Positions 1 to 5,318 of a DNA stretch of 7,151 nucleotides are shown here, piece by piece. Source of the stretch: Deltaproteobacteria bacterium. GTDB lineage: Bacteria > Desulfobacterota > Deferrimicrobia > Deferrimicrobiales > Deferrimicrobiaceae. Below the pieces are notes generated by a model. The model was given only the letters and a program-made list of their open reading frames with translations. It ran no database searches and was not told where the DNA came from. The DNA lies in the NCBI GenBank assembly GCA_021802685.1, contig JAJZRM010000144.1:1-7151 (forward strand), given 5' to 3'. A program made the position numbers and the translations under genes. Numbering within the stretch: position 1 is the stretch's first letter; each line of letters begins with the position of its first letter.

Positions 1-1
1 T

Positions 2-1609
2 CCGATCTCGGACAACCCCGCCATCGCCGTCGTCGCTTTTCCCAACATGATTCAGAACCTGTGCGATTTTCTCCCGTTCCTCAATCTCGACCTCGTTTGC
101 CACGTTCTTGCCACTGAAAAGGATGCCCCCCGTCTCGTCGATGAAGCGATCGGCAACGGCGCCCAGGTGATCCTCGGCGGAGCCATCACGGCCAGGATCG
201 CCCGGGACCGGGGTTTGCCCACCATCCTGTTGGGATCGGGCGAGGCGTCGATCCGTCTCGCCCTCGAGGAAGCGCAGCGCATCGTTTACGCCCGCAGGCT
301 CGAGGTCCATCGAAGCAACGAACTGAAGGCGATGCTGGAGTACGCGTACGAGGGGATCATCGCGGTGAACCGGGAGGGCAAGGTGACGATATTCAACCCG
401 GTCGCGCAATCCGTGACGGGCATCCGGCAGGAGGAAGCGTTGGGCAGTCCGGCCGACCAGGTCGTCCCTTTGATCAGTTTCAGGAATGTCCTGCAAAGCG
501 GCATCCAGGACGTCGGAGAGTTCGTCGATTTCGGCCATTCCAAGGCCATGGTGAACCGCATTCCGATTCGGGTCGGCGGGAAGGTGGCCGGAGCGGTGGC
601 GACCATCCAGGACATCACGAAGATCCAGTCCATGGAGGAAAGGATCCGCCGGGAGATCTACAGCCAGGGACACGTGGTGAAGTTCGGCTTCGGCGATATC
701 TACGGAAGCAGCCCCCCGCTGCTGGAAGCGATCGACGTCGCAAGGCGGTATGCCCGGGCGGATTCGACGGTCCTGATCCACGGGGAAACGGGCGTGGGGA
801 AGGAGCTCTTCGCGCAGAGCATTCACACGGCCGGCAACCGGAGCGGAGGCCCCTTCGTCGCCGTAAATTGCGCGGCCCTGCCGGAGACGCTCCTGGAGAG
901 CGAACTCTTCGGTTACGTGGAAGGAGCGTTCACCGGAGCGCGGAGAAAGGGAAAACCGGGCCTGTTCGAACTCGCCCATCACGGCACGATTTTTCTCGAC
1001 GAAATATCCGAGATCCCCTTGAGCCTGCAGGGAAGACTGCTTCGCATCCTGCAGGAGCGCGAAGTGATCCGCCTTGGACACGACCGCGTGATACCCGTCG
1101 ACGTCCGGGTCCTGTGCGCGACGAACAGGGATCTGCACCGGCTCGTGGAGGAAGGGAATTTTCGGAGAGACCTCTACTGGAGACTGAACGTGCTCAGTCT
1201 TCCCATCCCTCCTCTGCGGGAGCGGCGCGGCGACATCATGCCGCTGATGCGGCATTTCCTCGACGCCCTTTCCCCGCCGGGGAACCATGGGATTGTTTTT
1301 TCCGGCGACGCCCCCGCCTTCCTCACCCAGTATCCGTGGCCGGGGAACGTTCGCGAGCTGAGAAACCTCTGCGAACGCCTGACCGTGGTGCACACCGGAA
1401 AAACCGTGGACTCGGCGTTCCTGACGCATCTGATGGAATACCGGGATTCGACGCGGCCGCCGCGCAGCGGGCCGGGGGGCATGGAGGATATCGAACGGGC
1501 GCTGGCGCAGGCGGGCGGGAAGATCACCCGTGCCGCCGAAATCCTCGGCGTTCATCGCGCCACCTTGTGGCGCAAACGCAAGTGCCTTTCCCATGTGAAA
1601 AACAGGTGA
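2..1609 (+). CDS. PrpR-type sigma54-dependent transcriptional activator (5' end outside window)
   Basis: Enhancer-binding protein that would bind upstream DNA, sense a ligand, and use ATP hydrolysis to open promoters held by sigma54 RNA polymerase. The reading frame is open to the window edge. The codons before the ATG at 47 (PISDNPAIAVVAFPN) continue the domain, so ATG 47 is probably internal and the gene starts upstream. Counting from the codon at position 2, about residues 1-100 are the end of a PrpR_N sensor domain, 107-205 a PAS domain (EGIIAVNREGKVTIFNPVAQ), and 233-460 the AAA+ domain. The AAA+ domain has Walker A GETGVGKE (261-268), the sigma54-contact loop GAFTGA (308-313), Walker B GTIFLDE (328-334) and arginine-rich FRRDLYWRLNV. 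Residues 494-528 are a Fis-type helix-turn-helix (ITRAAEILGVHRATLWRKRK). All motifs needed for activation are intact. PrpR_N family members sense small molecules such as 2-methylcitrate; the ligand here cannot be read from sequence. No propionate genes are in view, so I do not call it prpR itself. The family is secure, the target is unknown. Confidence 0.93.
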   Translation, partial: PISDNPAIAVVAFPNMIQNLCDFLPFLNLDLVCHVLATEKDAPRLVDEAIGNGAQVILGGAITARIARDRGLPTILLGSGEASIRLALEEAQRIVYARRLEVHRSNELKAMLEYAYEGIIAVNREGKVTIFNPVAQSVTGIRQEEALGSPADQVVPLISFRNVLQSGIQDVGEFVDFGHSKAMVNRIPIRVGGKVAGAVATIQDITKIQSMEERIRREIYSQGHVVKFGFGDIYGSSPPLLEAIDVARRYARADSTVLIHGETGVGKELFAQSIHTAGNRSGGPFVAVNCAALPETLLESELFGYVEGAFTGARRKGKPGLFELAHHGTIFLDEISEIPLSLQGRLLRILQEREVIRLGHDRVIPVDVRVLCATNRDLHRLVEEGNFRRDLYWRLNVLSLPIPPLRERRGDIMPLMRHFLDALSPPGNHGIVFSGDAPAFLTQYPWPGNVRELRNLCERLTVVHTGKTVDSAFLTHLMEYRDSTRPPRSGPGGMEDIERALAQAGGKITRAAEILGVHRATLWRKRKCLSHVKNR

Positions 1610-1740
1610 GGAGCGCAGGCGATACGGCCGGCGTCCGGCGCCGTGCCCGCGGAAATTCGCATCCGTTGTCGAATTCCGGCGCCTCCAAACGACCATCTAA
1701 CGGGAAGGCGATTCCCCACCCCATACAGGAGGCAAAGACG
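1610..1740. other. Intergenic spacer with a 9-nt direct repeat
   Basis: This stretch separates the activator gene from the YCII gene. It holds two copies of TCCGGCGCC at 1634-1642 and 1675-1683, whose starts lie 41 bp apart (about four helical turns), each containing the palindrome GGCGCC. No clear sigma54 (-24 GG / -12 GC) or sigma70 promoter stands out. A strong Shine-Dalgarno sequence AGGAGG (1727-1732) lies 8 nt before the YCII ATG. The repeat might be an operator, or a chance product of GC-rich sequence. Confidence 0.4.
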
Positions 1741-2367
1741 ATGCGATTCGTGATGTTCATGATTCCGCGGGTTTACCAGCCGGACACTCCTCCCGGCGAA
1801 AAGGCGGGGGAAGGGTTCGCCCCGCCCGCCGAAACCGTCGCCAGGATGATGAAGTTCAACGAGGAACTCGCGAACGCCGGAGCGCTGATCGCGCTCGACG
1901 GGCTTCACCCGGTCTCGAAGGGCGCTCGCGTCGCGTTTGCCGGAGGAAAAACCCAAGTGACCGGCGGCCCTTTCACCGAGGCGAAGGAAGTGATCGGCGG
2001 CTATTGGATGATAGAGGCGAAATCGAGGGAGGAGGCGGTCGGATGGGCCAGGCGCTGCCCCGCCTCGGACGGCGACGTCATCGAGGTTCGGCAGGTGTTC
2101 GAAATGTCGGACTTCCCGCAGGACGTTCGGAAAGCGGCGGACAATCCGGCGGTGCGCTCAGGCCGAAAAACGCAAAGCGTCATGACGCATTCCATCAGGA
2201 GGGAACCCTATGCGGAAAATCACCCCGTTCCTGTGGTTCGACGACAAAGCCGAAGAGGCGGCGAAATTTTATGTTTCCATATTCCGCGATTCGAAACGGG
2301 AAGGATAAAGCGGCATAGGGAGATTGTGAACCGGAAGGGAATCGATATTTGCCCTGTCCCAATCTAA
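1741..2367 (+). CDS. YCII-related DGPF-domain protein, probably frameshifted near its C terminus
   Basis: Small soluble alpha/beta protein of the YCII/DGPF family (ferredoxin-like fold). The biochemical role of the family is poorly defined; members are often encoded next to ECF sigma factors and VOC/PhnB-like proteins. The ATG at 1741 has AGGAGG 8 nt upstream and opens the typical MRFVMFMIPR strand. The family core is clear: ALDGLHPVSKGARV (51-64), TGGPFTEAKEVIGGYWMIEAKS (74-95) and DVIEVRQVFEMSDFP (112-126). Frame +1 stays open to TAA 2365-2367 (208 aa), but the family usually ends at about 145 residues, and after residue 139 (DNPAVR) the sequence stops resembling it. Starting at 2156, the +2 frame reads AQAEKRKAS and stops at TGA 2183-2185, a natural family-like tail. 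Restoring 2 nt in CGCT (2155-2158, to CGCGCT) would give a 148-residue protein ending there. The tail from 140 to 208 is therefore probably not native. Either a real indel or an assembly error could explain it. Family identity is secure, the 3' end is not. Confidence 0.8.
   Translation: MRFVMFMIPRVYQPDTPPGEKAGEGFAPPAETVARMMKFNEELANAGALIALDGLHPVSKGARVAFAGGKTQVTGGPFTEAKEVIGGYWMIEAKSREEAVGWARRCPASDGDVIEVRQVFEMSDFPQDVRKAADNPAVRSGRKTQSVMTHSIRREPYAENHPVPVVRRQSRRGGEILCFHIPRFETGRIKRHREIVNRKGIDICPVPI
2197..2203 (+). promoter_or_regulatory. Ribosome binding site of the VOC gene stump
   Basis: AGGAGGG lies 6 nt upstream of the ATG at 2210 and 11 nt after the TGA at 2183-2185 that would end the frame-corrected YCII gene. 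The spacing is that of a normal two-gene operon, which supports both the frame correction and the view that the stump at 2210 was once a real gene. Confidence 0.6.
2210..2308 (+). pseudogene. Truncated VOC-family (PhnB / 3-demethylubiquinone-9 3-methyltransferase-like) gene
   Basis: A 32-codon frame starting MRKITPFLWFDDKAEEAAKF and continuing YVSIFRDSK before REG and TAA (2306-2308). This matches the opening beta-alpha unit of PhnB-like VOC proteins (typical pattern: KITPFLWFDD, then AEEAANFYVSIF), which normally run to about 150-165 residues. The similarity ends at about DSK (near base 2296) and I find no continuation in any of the three forward frames downstream. The rest of the gene was therefore lost by deletion or replacement rather than a point mutation. 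It has a good RBS and directly follows a YCII gene, a common pairing. Recognition is from memory of the family pattern, not a search. A short peptide could still be translated, but it could not form a metal-binding VOC fold. Confidence 0.75.
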
Positions 2368-2442
2368 TCCTGGGAACTTCCGGTTTCCGGAAGATTCAAG
2401 GAACCGGAGGGATCCGAATCCATCGGAGGAGGTAAAGGCCTC
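2309..2442. other. Non-coding junction region, possible rearrangement scar, and leader of the small exported protein gene
   Basis: After the VOC stump the sequence codes for nothing recognisable. It holds GCCCTGTCCCAAT (2351-2363), which on the minus strand reads ATTGGGACAGGGC. This resembles sequence often seen flanking REP-associated tyrosine transposase genes, a resemblance I recall rather than can test. A perfect short inverted repeat lies at 2377-2393, and a strong Shine-Dalgarno AGGAGGT at 2427-2433 serves the gene at 2443. No convincing -35/-10 pair was found. Confidence 0.4.
2377..2393. repeat. Perfect 7-bp inverted repeat with 3-nt loop
   Basis: CTTCCGG (2377-2383), TTT, CCGGAAG (2387-2393) form a perfect compact hairpin. 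No T-run follows on the plus strand, so it is not a standard intrinsic terminator. It may be a remnant terminator of the decayed YCII-VOC operon, an operator for the gene at 2443, or part of the scar at the truncation point. Confidence 0.5.
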
Positions 2443-2733
2443 ATGGCCAGAAACATACTCATAGTATTGTTGGTGGCCGTATTTTCCCTGAGTCTCCAAA
2501 GCGCCGTCATTTCCGGAGAAATGGGGAAAGGGGTGAAGGGCACCGTCAGCAAGATCGAGGGGAACGTGGTTACCATCCGGGATGCCACGTGCAGCGAACA
2601 GGCGATCCAGCCCCAAAACTCGCGGGAACTGGCGAGCTTCCGCGTAGGTGACCGCGTTTCGTTCAAGGACGGCGCATTGACGAAAGCGAGGGGCGGCGAT
2701 TCCGCGATGCCGTACCCGGGAGAGAAGTGCTAA
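2443..2733 (+). CDS. Small exported protein of unknown function, OB-like beta repeat
   Basis: A 96-residue protein. Residues 1-25 form a Sec-type signal peptide: positive start MARN, hydrophobic core ILIVLLVAVFSLSL, then small polar residues, with cleavage likely near SAVISG|E. The mature part of about 71 residues has the pattern KGVKGTVSKIEGNVVTIRDA (29-48) followed by FRVGDRVSFKDGAL (66-79). This resembles small periplasmic beta-barrel (OB/DUF-type) proteins in which a GTV-x-IEGN-x-VTI strand pair is followed by a VGD-x-V strand. Two cysteines, C50 and the C-terminal C96, could form a disulfide in the periplasm. The start is well fixed by AGGAGGT 9 nt before ATG 2443. I do not recognise a specific family and assign no function. 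It appears monocistronic, between the decayed operon and a strong hairpin. Confidence 0.8.
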   Translation: MARNILIVLLVAVFSLSLQSAVISGEMGKGVKGTVSKIEGNVVTIRDATCSEQAIQPQNSRELASFRVGDRVSFKDGALTKARGGDSAMPYPGEKC

Positions 2734-2748
2734 AACGGTCTTATTGCC

Positions 2749-2778
2749 GGAGGGGGAAGGCTTTCGCCTTCCTCCTCC
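2749..2778. terminator. Hairpin between convergent genes, probable bidirectional terminator
   Basis: A 13-bp stem pairs 2749-2761 (GGAGGGGGAAGGC) with 2766-2778 (GCCTTCCTCCTCC), with one G-U wobble position, around a 4-nt loop. On the minus strand the loop is GAAA, a stable GNRA tetraloop. It sits between the stop of the small exported protein gene (2733) and the stop of sodA (2798), where a shared terminator is expected. The U-tract is poor on both sides, so efficiency is uncertain. Confidence 0.7.
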
Positions 2779-2797
2779 ATGATTTATCACTCCGGAC

Positions 2798-3409
2798 TTA
2801 CCCCTTGGCTTTCGCGAAGTTCTCCGCCACCTGCGCCCAATCGACGGTGTTCCACCACGCCTCGATATACTCCGCGCGCCGGTTCTGATATTTCAAGTAA
2901 TAGGCGTGCTCCCAGACGTCCAGGCCGAAGAACGCCTTGCCGCCGTCCAGAACGGGATTGTCCTGGTTTGCGGTCGATTCGACGGCGAGCTTCCCGCCGC
3001 GGATCAGCAACCACGCCCAGCCGGACCCGAATCGCGATGTCGCGGCCTGGGTGAACGTTTTCTTGAAATCTCCGAAGTTGCCGAACGCGCTTTTGACGGC
3101 GTCGGCGAGATCCCCCGACGGCTCCCCGCCGCCGCCCTTTTTCATGATCTTCCAGAACATGGAATGATTCAGATGGCCGCCGCCGTTGTTGCGCACGGCG
3201 GCGCGAACGGCCTCCGGCACGTTGCCGATCCGTGCGAGCAGTTCCTCGACCGGAAGTTTTTGAAGCTCGGGGTGGCCTTCGAGGGCCTTGTTGAGATTGG
3301 TGACATAAGCCCCGTGGTGCTTGTCGTGGTGAATCTCCATCGTCTTCGCATCGATGTAGGGCTCAAGCGCGTCGAAAGGGTACGGGAGCGGCGGCAGGTT
3401 GTGCGTCAT
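2798..3409 (-). CDS. sodA: Superoxide dismutase, Mn-type (Fe/Mn SOD family)
   Basis: Converts superoxide to oxygen and hydrogen peroxide. The 203-residue length is standard for the family and there is no signal peptide, so it is cytoplasmic. The N-terminal hairpin domain has MEIHHDKHHGAYV with metal ligand H27 and gateway Y35; the second ligand is H82 in GGGHLNHSMFW. The C-terminal domain has GSGWAWL (128-134) and the signature DVWEHAYYLKYQNRR, with ligands D164 and H168. GGGHLNH and Q149 in STANQDNP place the active-site glutamine as in Mn enzymes (Fe enzymes carry it on the earlier helix), so Mn or cambialistic use is inferred. The start ATG (3407-3409) has AAGGAG with 9 nt spacing. The frame is open further upstream to 4033, but that part is antisense to the stress protein gene and not SOD-like. 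It is convergent with the small exported protein gene and divergent from the stress protein gene. Confidence 0.96.
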   Translation of the reverse strand: MTHNLPPLPYPFDALEPYIDAKTMEIHHDKHHGAYVTNLNKALEGHPELQKLPVEELLARIGNVPEAVRAAVRNNGGGHLNHSMFWKIMKKGGGGEPSGDLADAVKSAFGNFGDFKKTFTQAATSRFGSGWAWLLIRGGKLAVESTANQDNPVLDGGKAFFGLDVWEHAYYLKYQNRRAEYIEAWWNTVDWAQVAENFAKAKG

Positions 3410-3559
3410 CGGACGGATCTCCTTTCCTGTCGGCCCGGAACCGACGTCATTCTGTTCTTTCGATGCAGAGGGATCACGGCATCGTTTCTCCGCGCCGGGT
3501 TTTTTCCGGGCCGGGGGGATTCGGCACATGAAGAGACCATGCAAGAAAGGAGAAGGGGC
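3410..3559. promoter_or_regulatory. Shared divergent control region of sodA and the stress protein gene
   Basis: This 150-bp region must hold the promoters of both sodA (leftward) and the stress gene (rightward). It contains a perfect 10-bp inverted repeat, CGGCCCGGAA at 3431-3440 and TTCCGGGCCG at 3504-3513, with a 63-bp spacer. I could not find a convincing sigma70 -35/-10 pair or a sigma54 site in either direction. The regulator is unknown; joint control of both genes is an inference from geometry. Confidence 0.55.
3547..3552 (+). promoter_or_regulatory. Ribosome binding site choosing the GTG start of the stress protein
   Basis: AAGGAG lies 7 nt upstream of GTG 3560. An in-frame ATG at 3539 lies upstream of this site and lacks a comparable Shine-Dalgarno. 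Universal stress proteins usually begin directly with a M-Y-x-N-I-L-type strand, which is what the GTG start gives. Confidence 0.7.
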
Positions 3560-4051
3560 GTGTACACGAACATCCTGTTGCCGACGGACGGGTTGGGGAA
3601 TTGCGCGTATGGCACATGTCACGGGGTTCTGCTCGCCAAAAACCTCGGCGCCAAGGTGACGGCGGTCTGCGTGACGGAGAACCTCCCTCTCCACGAGATC
3701 CGGAAGATCTACGATGCCGAGATGCTTGTCGCCCATTCCGCGGCGGAGGTCGCACGGGGCGTGAAGAAGCGCGCCCAGGACCTGCACAAGGAACTGGCGG
3801 GGAACGCGCTCGCGGTCGCGGAGAAGATGTGCGCGGAGAACGGCGTCCGGTGCGAGAAGGTGGCGCTCTCCGGGAAATCCCCCACGGAAGGCATCCTGAA
3901 GGCGGCGAAAGAAAAAAAGTGCGACCTCATCTTCATATCGACCCACGGCAACCCCGGGTTGATGGGGACGCTGTTCGGGACCGTGGCGTCGAAGGTCCTC
4001 TCGCATTCGAATATCCCCGTTCTGGTGCATCACTGCGGGGGACCGAACTAA
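3560..4051 (+). CDS. Universal stress protein (UspA family)
   Basis: Single-domain cytoplasmic nucleotide-binding-fold protein of 163 residues, associated in the family with survival under starvation and oxidative or other stress. It starts MYTNILLPTDG (1-11), the first beta strand and the conserved Asp that contacts adenine nucleotide in ATP-binding members. A long helical middle (41-95) is followed by VALSGKSPTEGILKAAKEKKCDLIFIS (101-127). The nucleotide-loop motif is S-T-H-G, nine residues, G-T (127-141), ending ASKVLSHSNIPVLVHH. The first Gly of the usual G-2x-G-9x-G(S/T) motif is Ser127, so ATP binding is plausible but not certain. There are seven cysteines (C15, C20, C37, C91, C98, C121, C159), many for this size. 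The GTG start is chosen for its RBS; ATG 3539 would add seven residues (MQERRRG). It is divergent from sodA, suggesting co-regulated stress genes. Confidence 0.9.
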   Translation: MYTNILLPTDGLGNCAYGTCHGVLLAKNLGAKVTAVCVTENLPLHEIRKIYDAEMLVAHSAAEVARGVKKRAQDLHKELAGNALAVAEKMCAENGVRCEKVALSGKSPTEGILKAAKEKKCDLIFISTHGNPGLMGTLFGTVASKVLSHSNIPVLVHHCGGPN

Positions 4052-4053
4052 GA

Positions 4054-4077
4054 GACCTCCAGCGTTACCGGGAGGTC
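4054..4077. terminator. Hairpin between convergent stress protein and permease genes
   Basis: GACCTCC (4054-4060) pairs perfectly with GGAGGTC (4071-4077) around a 10-nt loop. It starts 3 nt after the stress protein stop codon and lies between two converging genes. No U-tract follows on either strand, so this is a weak or factor-assisted terminator at best. Confidence 0.5.
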
Positions 4078-4112
4078 ATCGCGCGCGGATAACGAGGTCA
4101 TGGGTCCGCCCG

Positions 4113-5318
4113 TCACTCGTACCTCAGCGCCTCGATGGGGTGCAGCGCGGCCGCCTTCCGCGCGGGGTACACCCCGAAGAAAATCCCGACGAACACGGAA
4201 AAGGTGAAGGCCAGGACGACCGCCCACGGAGGGACTTCCACGGGGATTTTGGGGACCAGCAGGCGGATGGCGCCCGCCCCGAGCGTTCCGGCGAGCGCCC
4301 CGCACACCCCCCCCGCGGCGGACAGGGTGGTCGACTCCAGGAGGAACTGGAGCAGGATGTCGCGGTTCCGCGCCCCGACGGCCTTCCGGATCCCGATCTC
4401 GTTCGTCCGCTCCTTGACGGTCACCAGCATGATGTTCATGATCCCGATCCCCCCCACCAGGAGGGAGATGGCCGCGATCCCGCCGAGGACGTAGGTGAGG
4501 GTGTCCAGGATCGTGAACAGCGAAGAGAGCATCGCCGCCTGGTTGGTGATCGTGAAGTCTTCGTGCCGGTTGTGGTTCTTGAACAGGAGCGAGCGGGCGA
4601 GCTCCTTCCCGCTGTCGATGTCGTTCTTGTTCCGCACGGAGATGAGGATCTCGAAGAGCGCGTCGGTGTCGAAGATGTCCATGGCGGTGCGCACCGGGAT
4701 GAAGACGATGTCGTCGATGTCGAACCCCAGGCTCACCCCCTTGCGCTCCATGATCCCCATGACGCGGAACCTGGCCCCCGAGATCTTGACCACCTGCCCC
4801 AGCGCGTTGGCGTTCCCGAACAGCTCCCGCTTCACGGTCCTCCCGAGGATGCAGACCCTCCGCTTGGCGTCCACGTCGGAGTCGGTGACGAAGTTTCCCA
4901 CCTCGACGTGGATATTGCGGACCGGGGAGAATTCGGGCGTCACTCCCAGGGTGGAAACGTTGCGCGACCGGGACCCGGAACGGACTTCGGCCGTCCCGAA
5001 AACCACCGGGGCGACCCCGCCGAAGAGATAACCCTTTTTTTCGAGGATCCTGGCGTCGTCCAGCGTCAGCTTGTGCCTCGTCGCGCCGATGACGGGCGGT
5101 CCCCCCCGGGTCTCGATCTTGCCGGGCGTGACGATCAGGATGTTGGCCCCCAGCCCCGCGAACTGCTCCTCCACGTAGTTCTTGGTCCCCTGGCCCAGCG
5201 ATACGAGGAGTATGACGGCGGCCACCCCGATGATCACGCCGAGCATGGTGAGAGCCGACCGGAGCCGGTTGGTTCGCAGCGCGTCGATGGCGACGCCGAA
5301 GAATTCCACGGGGTTCAT
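4113..5318 (-). CDS. ABC transporter permease, MacB/FtsX family
   Basis: Inner-membrane subunit of a MacB-type (type VII) ABC exporter, which transmits ATPase-driven motion to periplasmic partners rather than moving substrate through the membrane. It has 401 residues, about the size of the permease half of E. coli MacB. Order: cytoplasmic N-terminal helix (ALRTNRLRSALTMLGVIIG), TM1 about 22-42, MacB_PCD periplasmic domain about 45-268, TM2 about 275-299, the cytoplasmic coupling segment ERTNEIGIRKAVGARNRDIL (303-322), TM3 about 330-352, TM4 about 364-386, and the typical end YPARKAAALHPIEALRYE (384-401). This four-helix layout with one large external domain after TM1 is diagnostic. Its ATG (5318-5316) overlaps the ATPase stop as ATGA, implying translational coupling, and GGGAG lies 9 nt upstream. 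Last gene of the visible operon. Substrate unknown; macrolide export should not be assumed. Confidence 0.93.
   Translation of the reverse strand: MNPVEFFGVAIDALRTNRLRSALTMLGVIIGVAAVILLVSLGQGTKNYVEEQFAGLGANILIVTPGKIETRGGPPVIGATRHKLTLDDARILEKKGYLFGGVAPVVFGTAEVRSGSRSRNVSTLGVTPEFSPVRNIHVEVGNFVTDSDVDAKRRVCILGRTVKRELFGNANALGQVVKISGARFRVMGIMERKGVSLGFDIDDIVFIPVRTAMDIFDTDALFEILISVRNKNDIDSGKELARSLLFKNHNRHEDFTITNQAAMLSSLFTILDTLTYVLGGIAAISLLVGGIGIMNIMLVTVKERTNEIGIRKAVGARNRDILLQFLLESTTLSAAGGVCGALAGTLGAGAIRLLVPKIPVEVPPWAVVLAFTFSVFVGIFFGVYPARKAAALHPIEALRYE

Noticed and set aside
868..1740. N-terminal extension of the YCII reading frame back to 868
   Set aside because: It overlaps the activator gene in another frame, is Arg/Pro/Gly-rich, and a clear RBS plus ATG at 1727-1743 opens the YCII domain.
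1610..1740. Possible sigma54 promoter upstream of the YCII gene under control of the neighbouring activator
   Set aside because: I scanned for GG-N10-GC in the -24/-12 pattern and found no acceptable match; the same holds for 2309-2442 and 3410-3559.
3496..3511. CCGGG-TTTTTT-CCGGG as a terminator-like hairpin before the stress gene
   Set aside because: The arms are a direct repeat, with only CCGG self-complementary, so no stable stem forms and the T-run is in the loop position.
2906..3559. N-terminal extension of the stress protein frame through sodA
   Set aside because: Antisense to sodA, no domain, and a good RBS and GTG start exist at 3547-3562.
3410..4033. Upstream extension of the SOD frame to a 411-residue protein
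   Set aside because: Antisense to the stress protein gene and the divergent region; the family begins at the MTHNLPPLPYPFDALEPYID segment with a good RBS.
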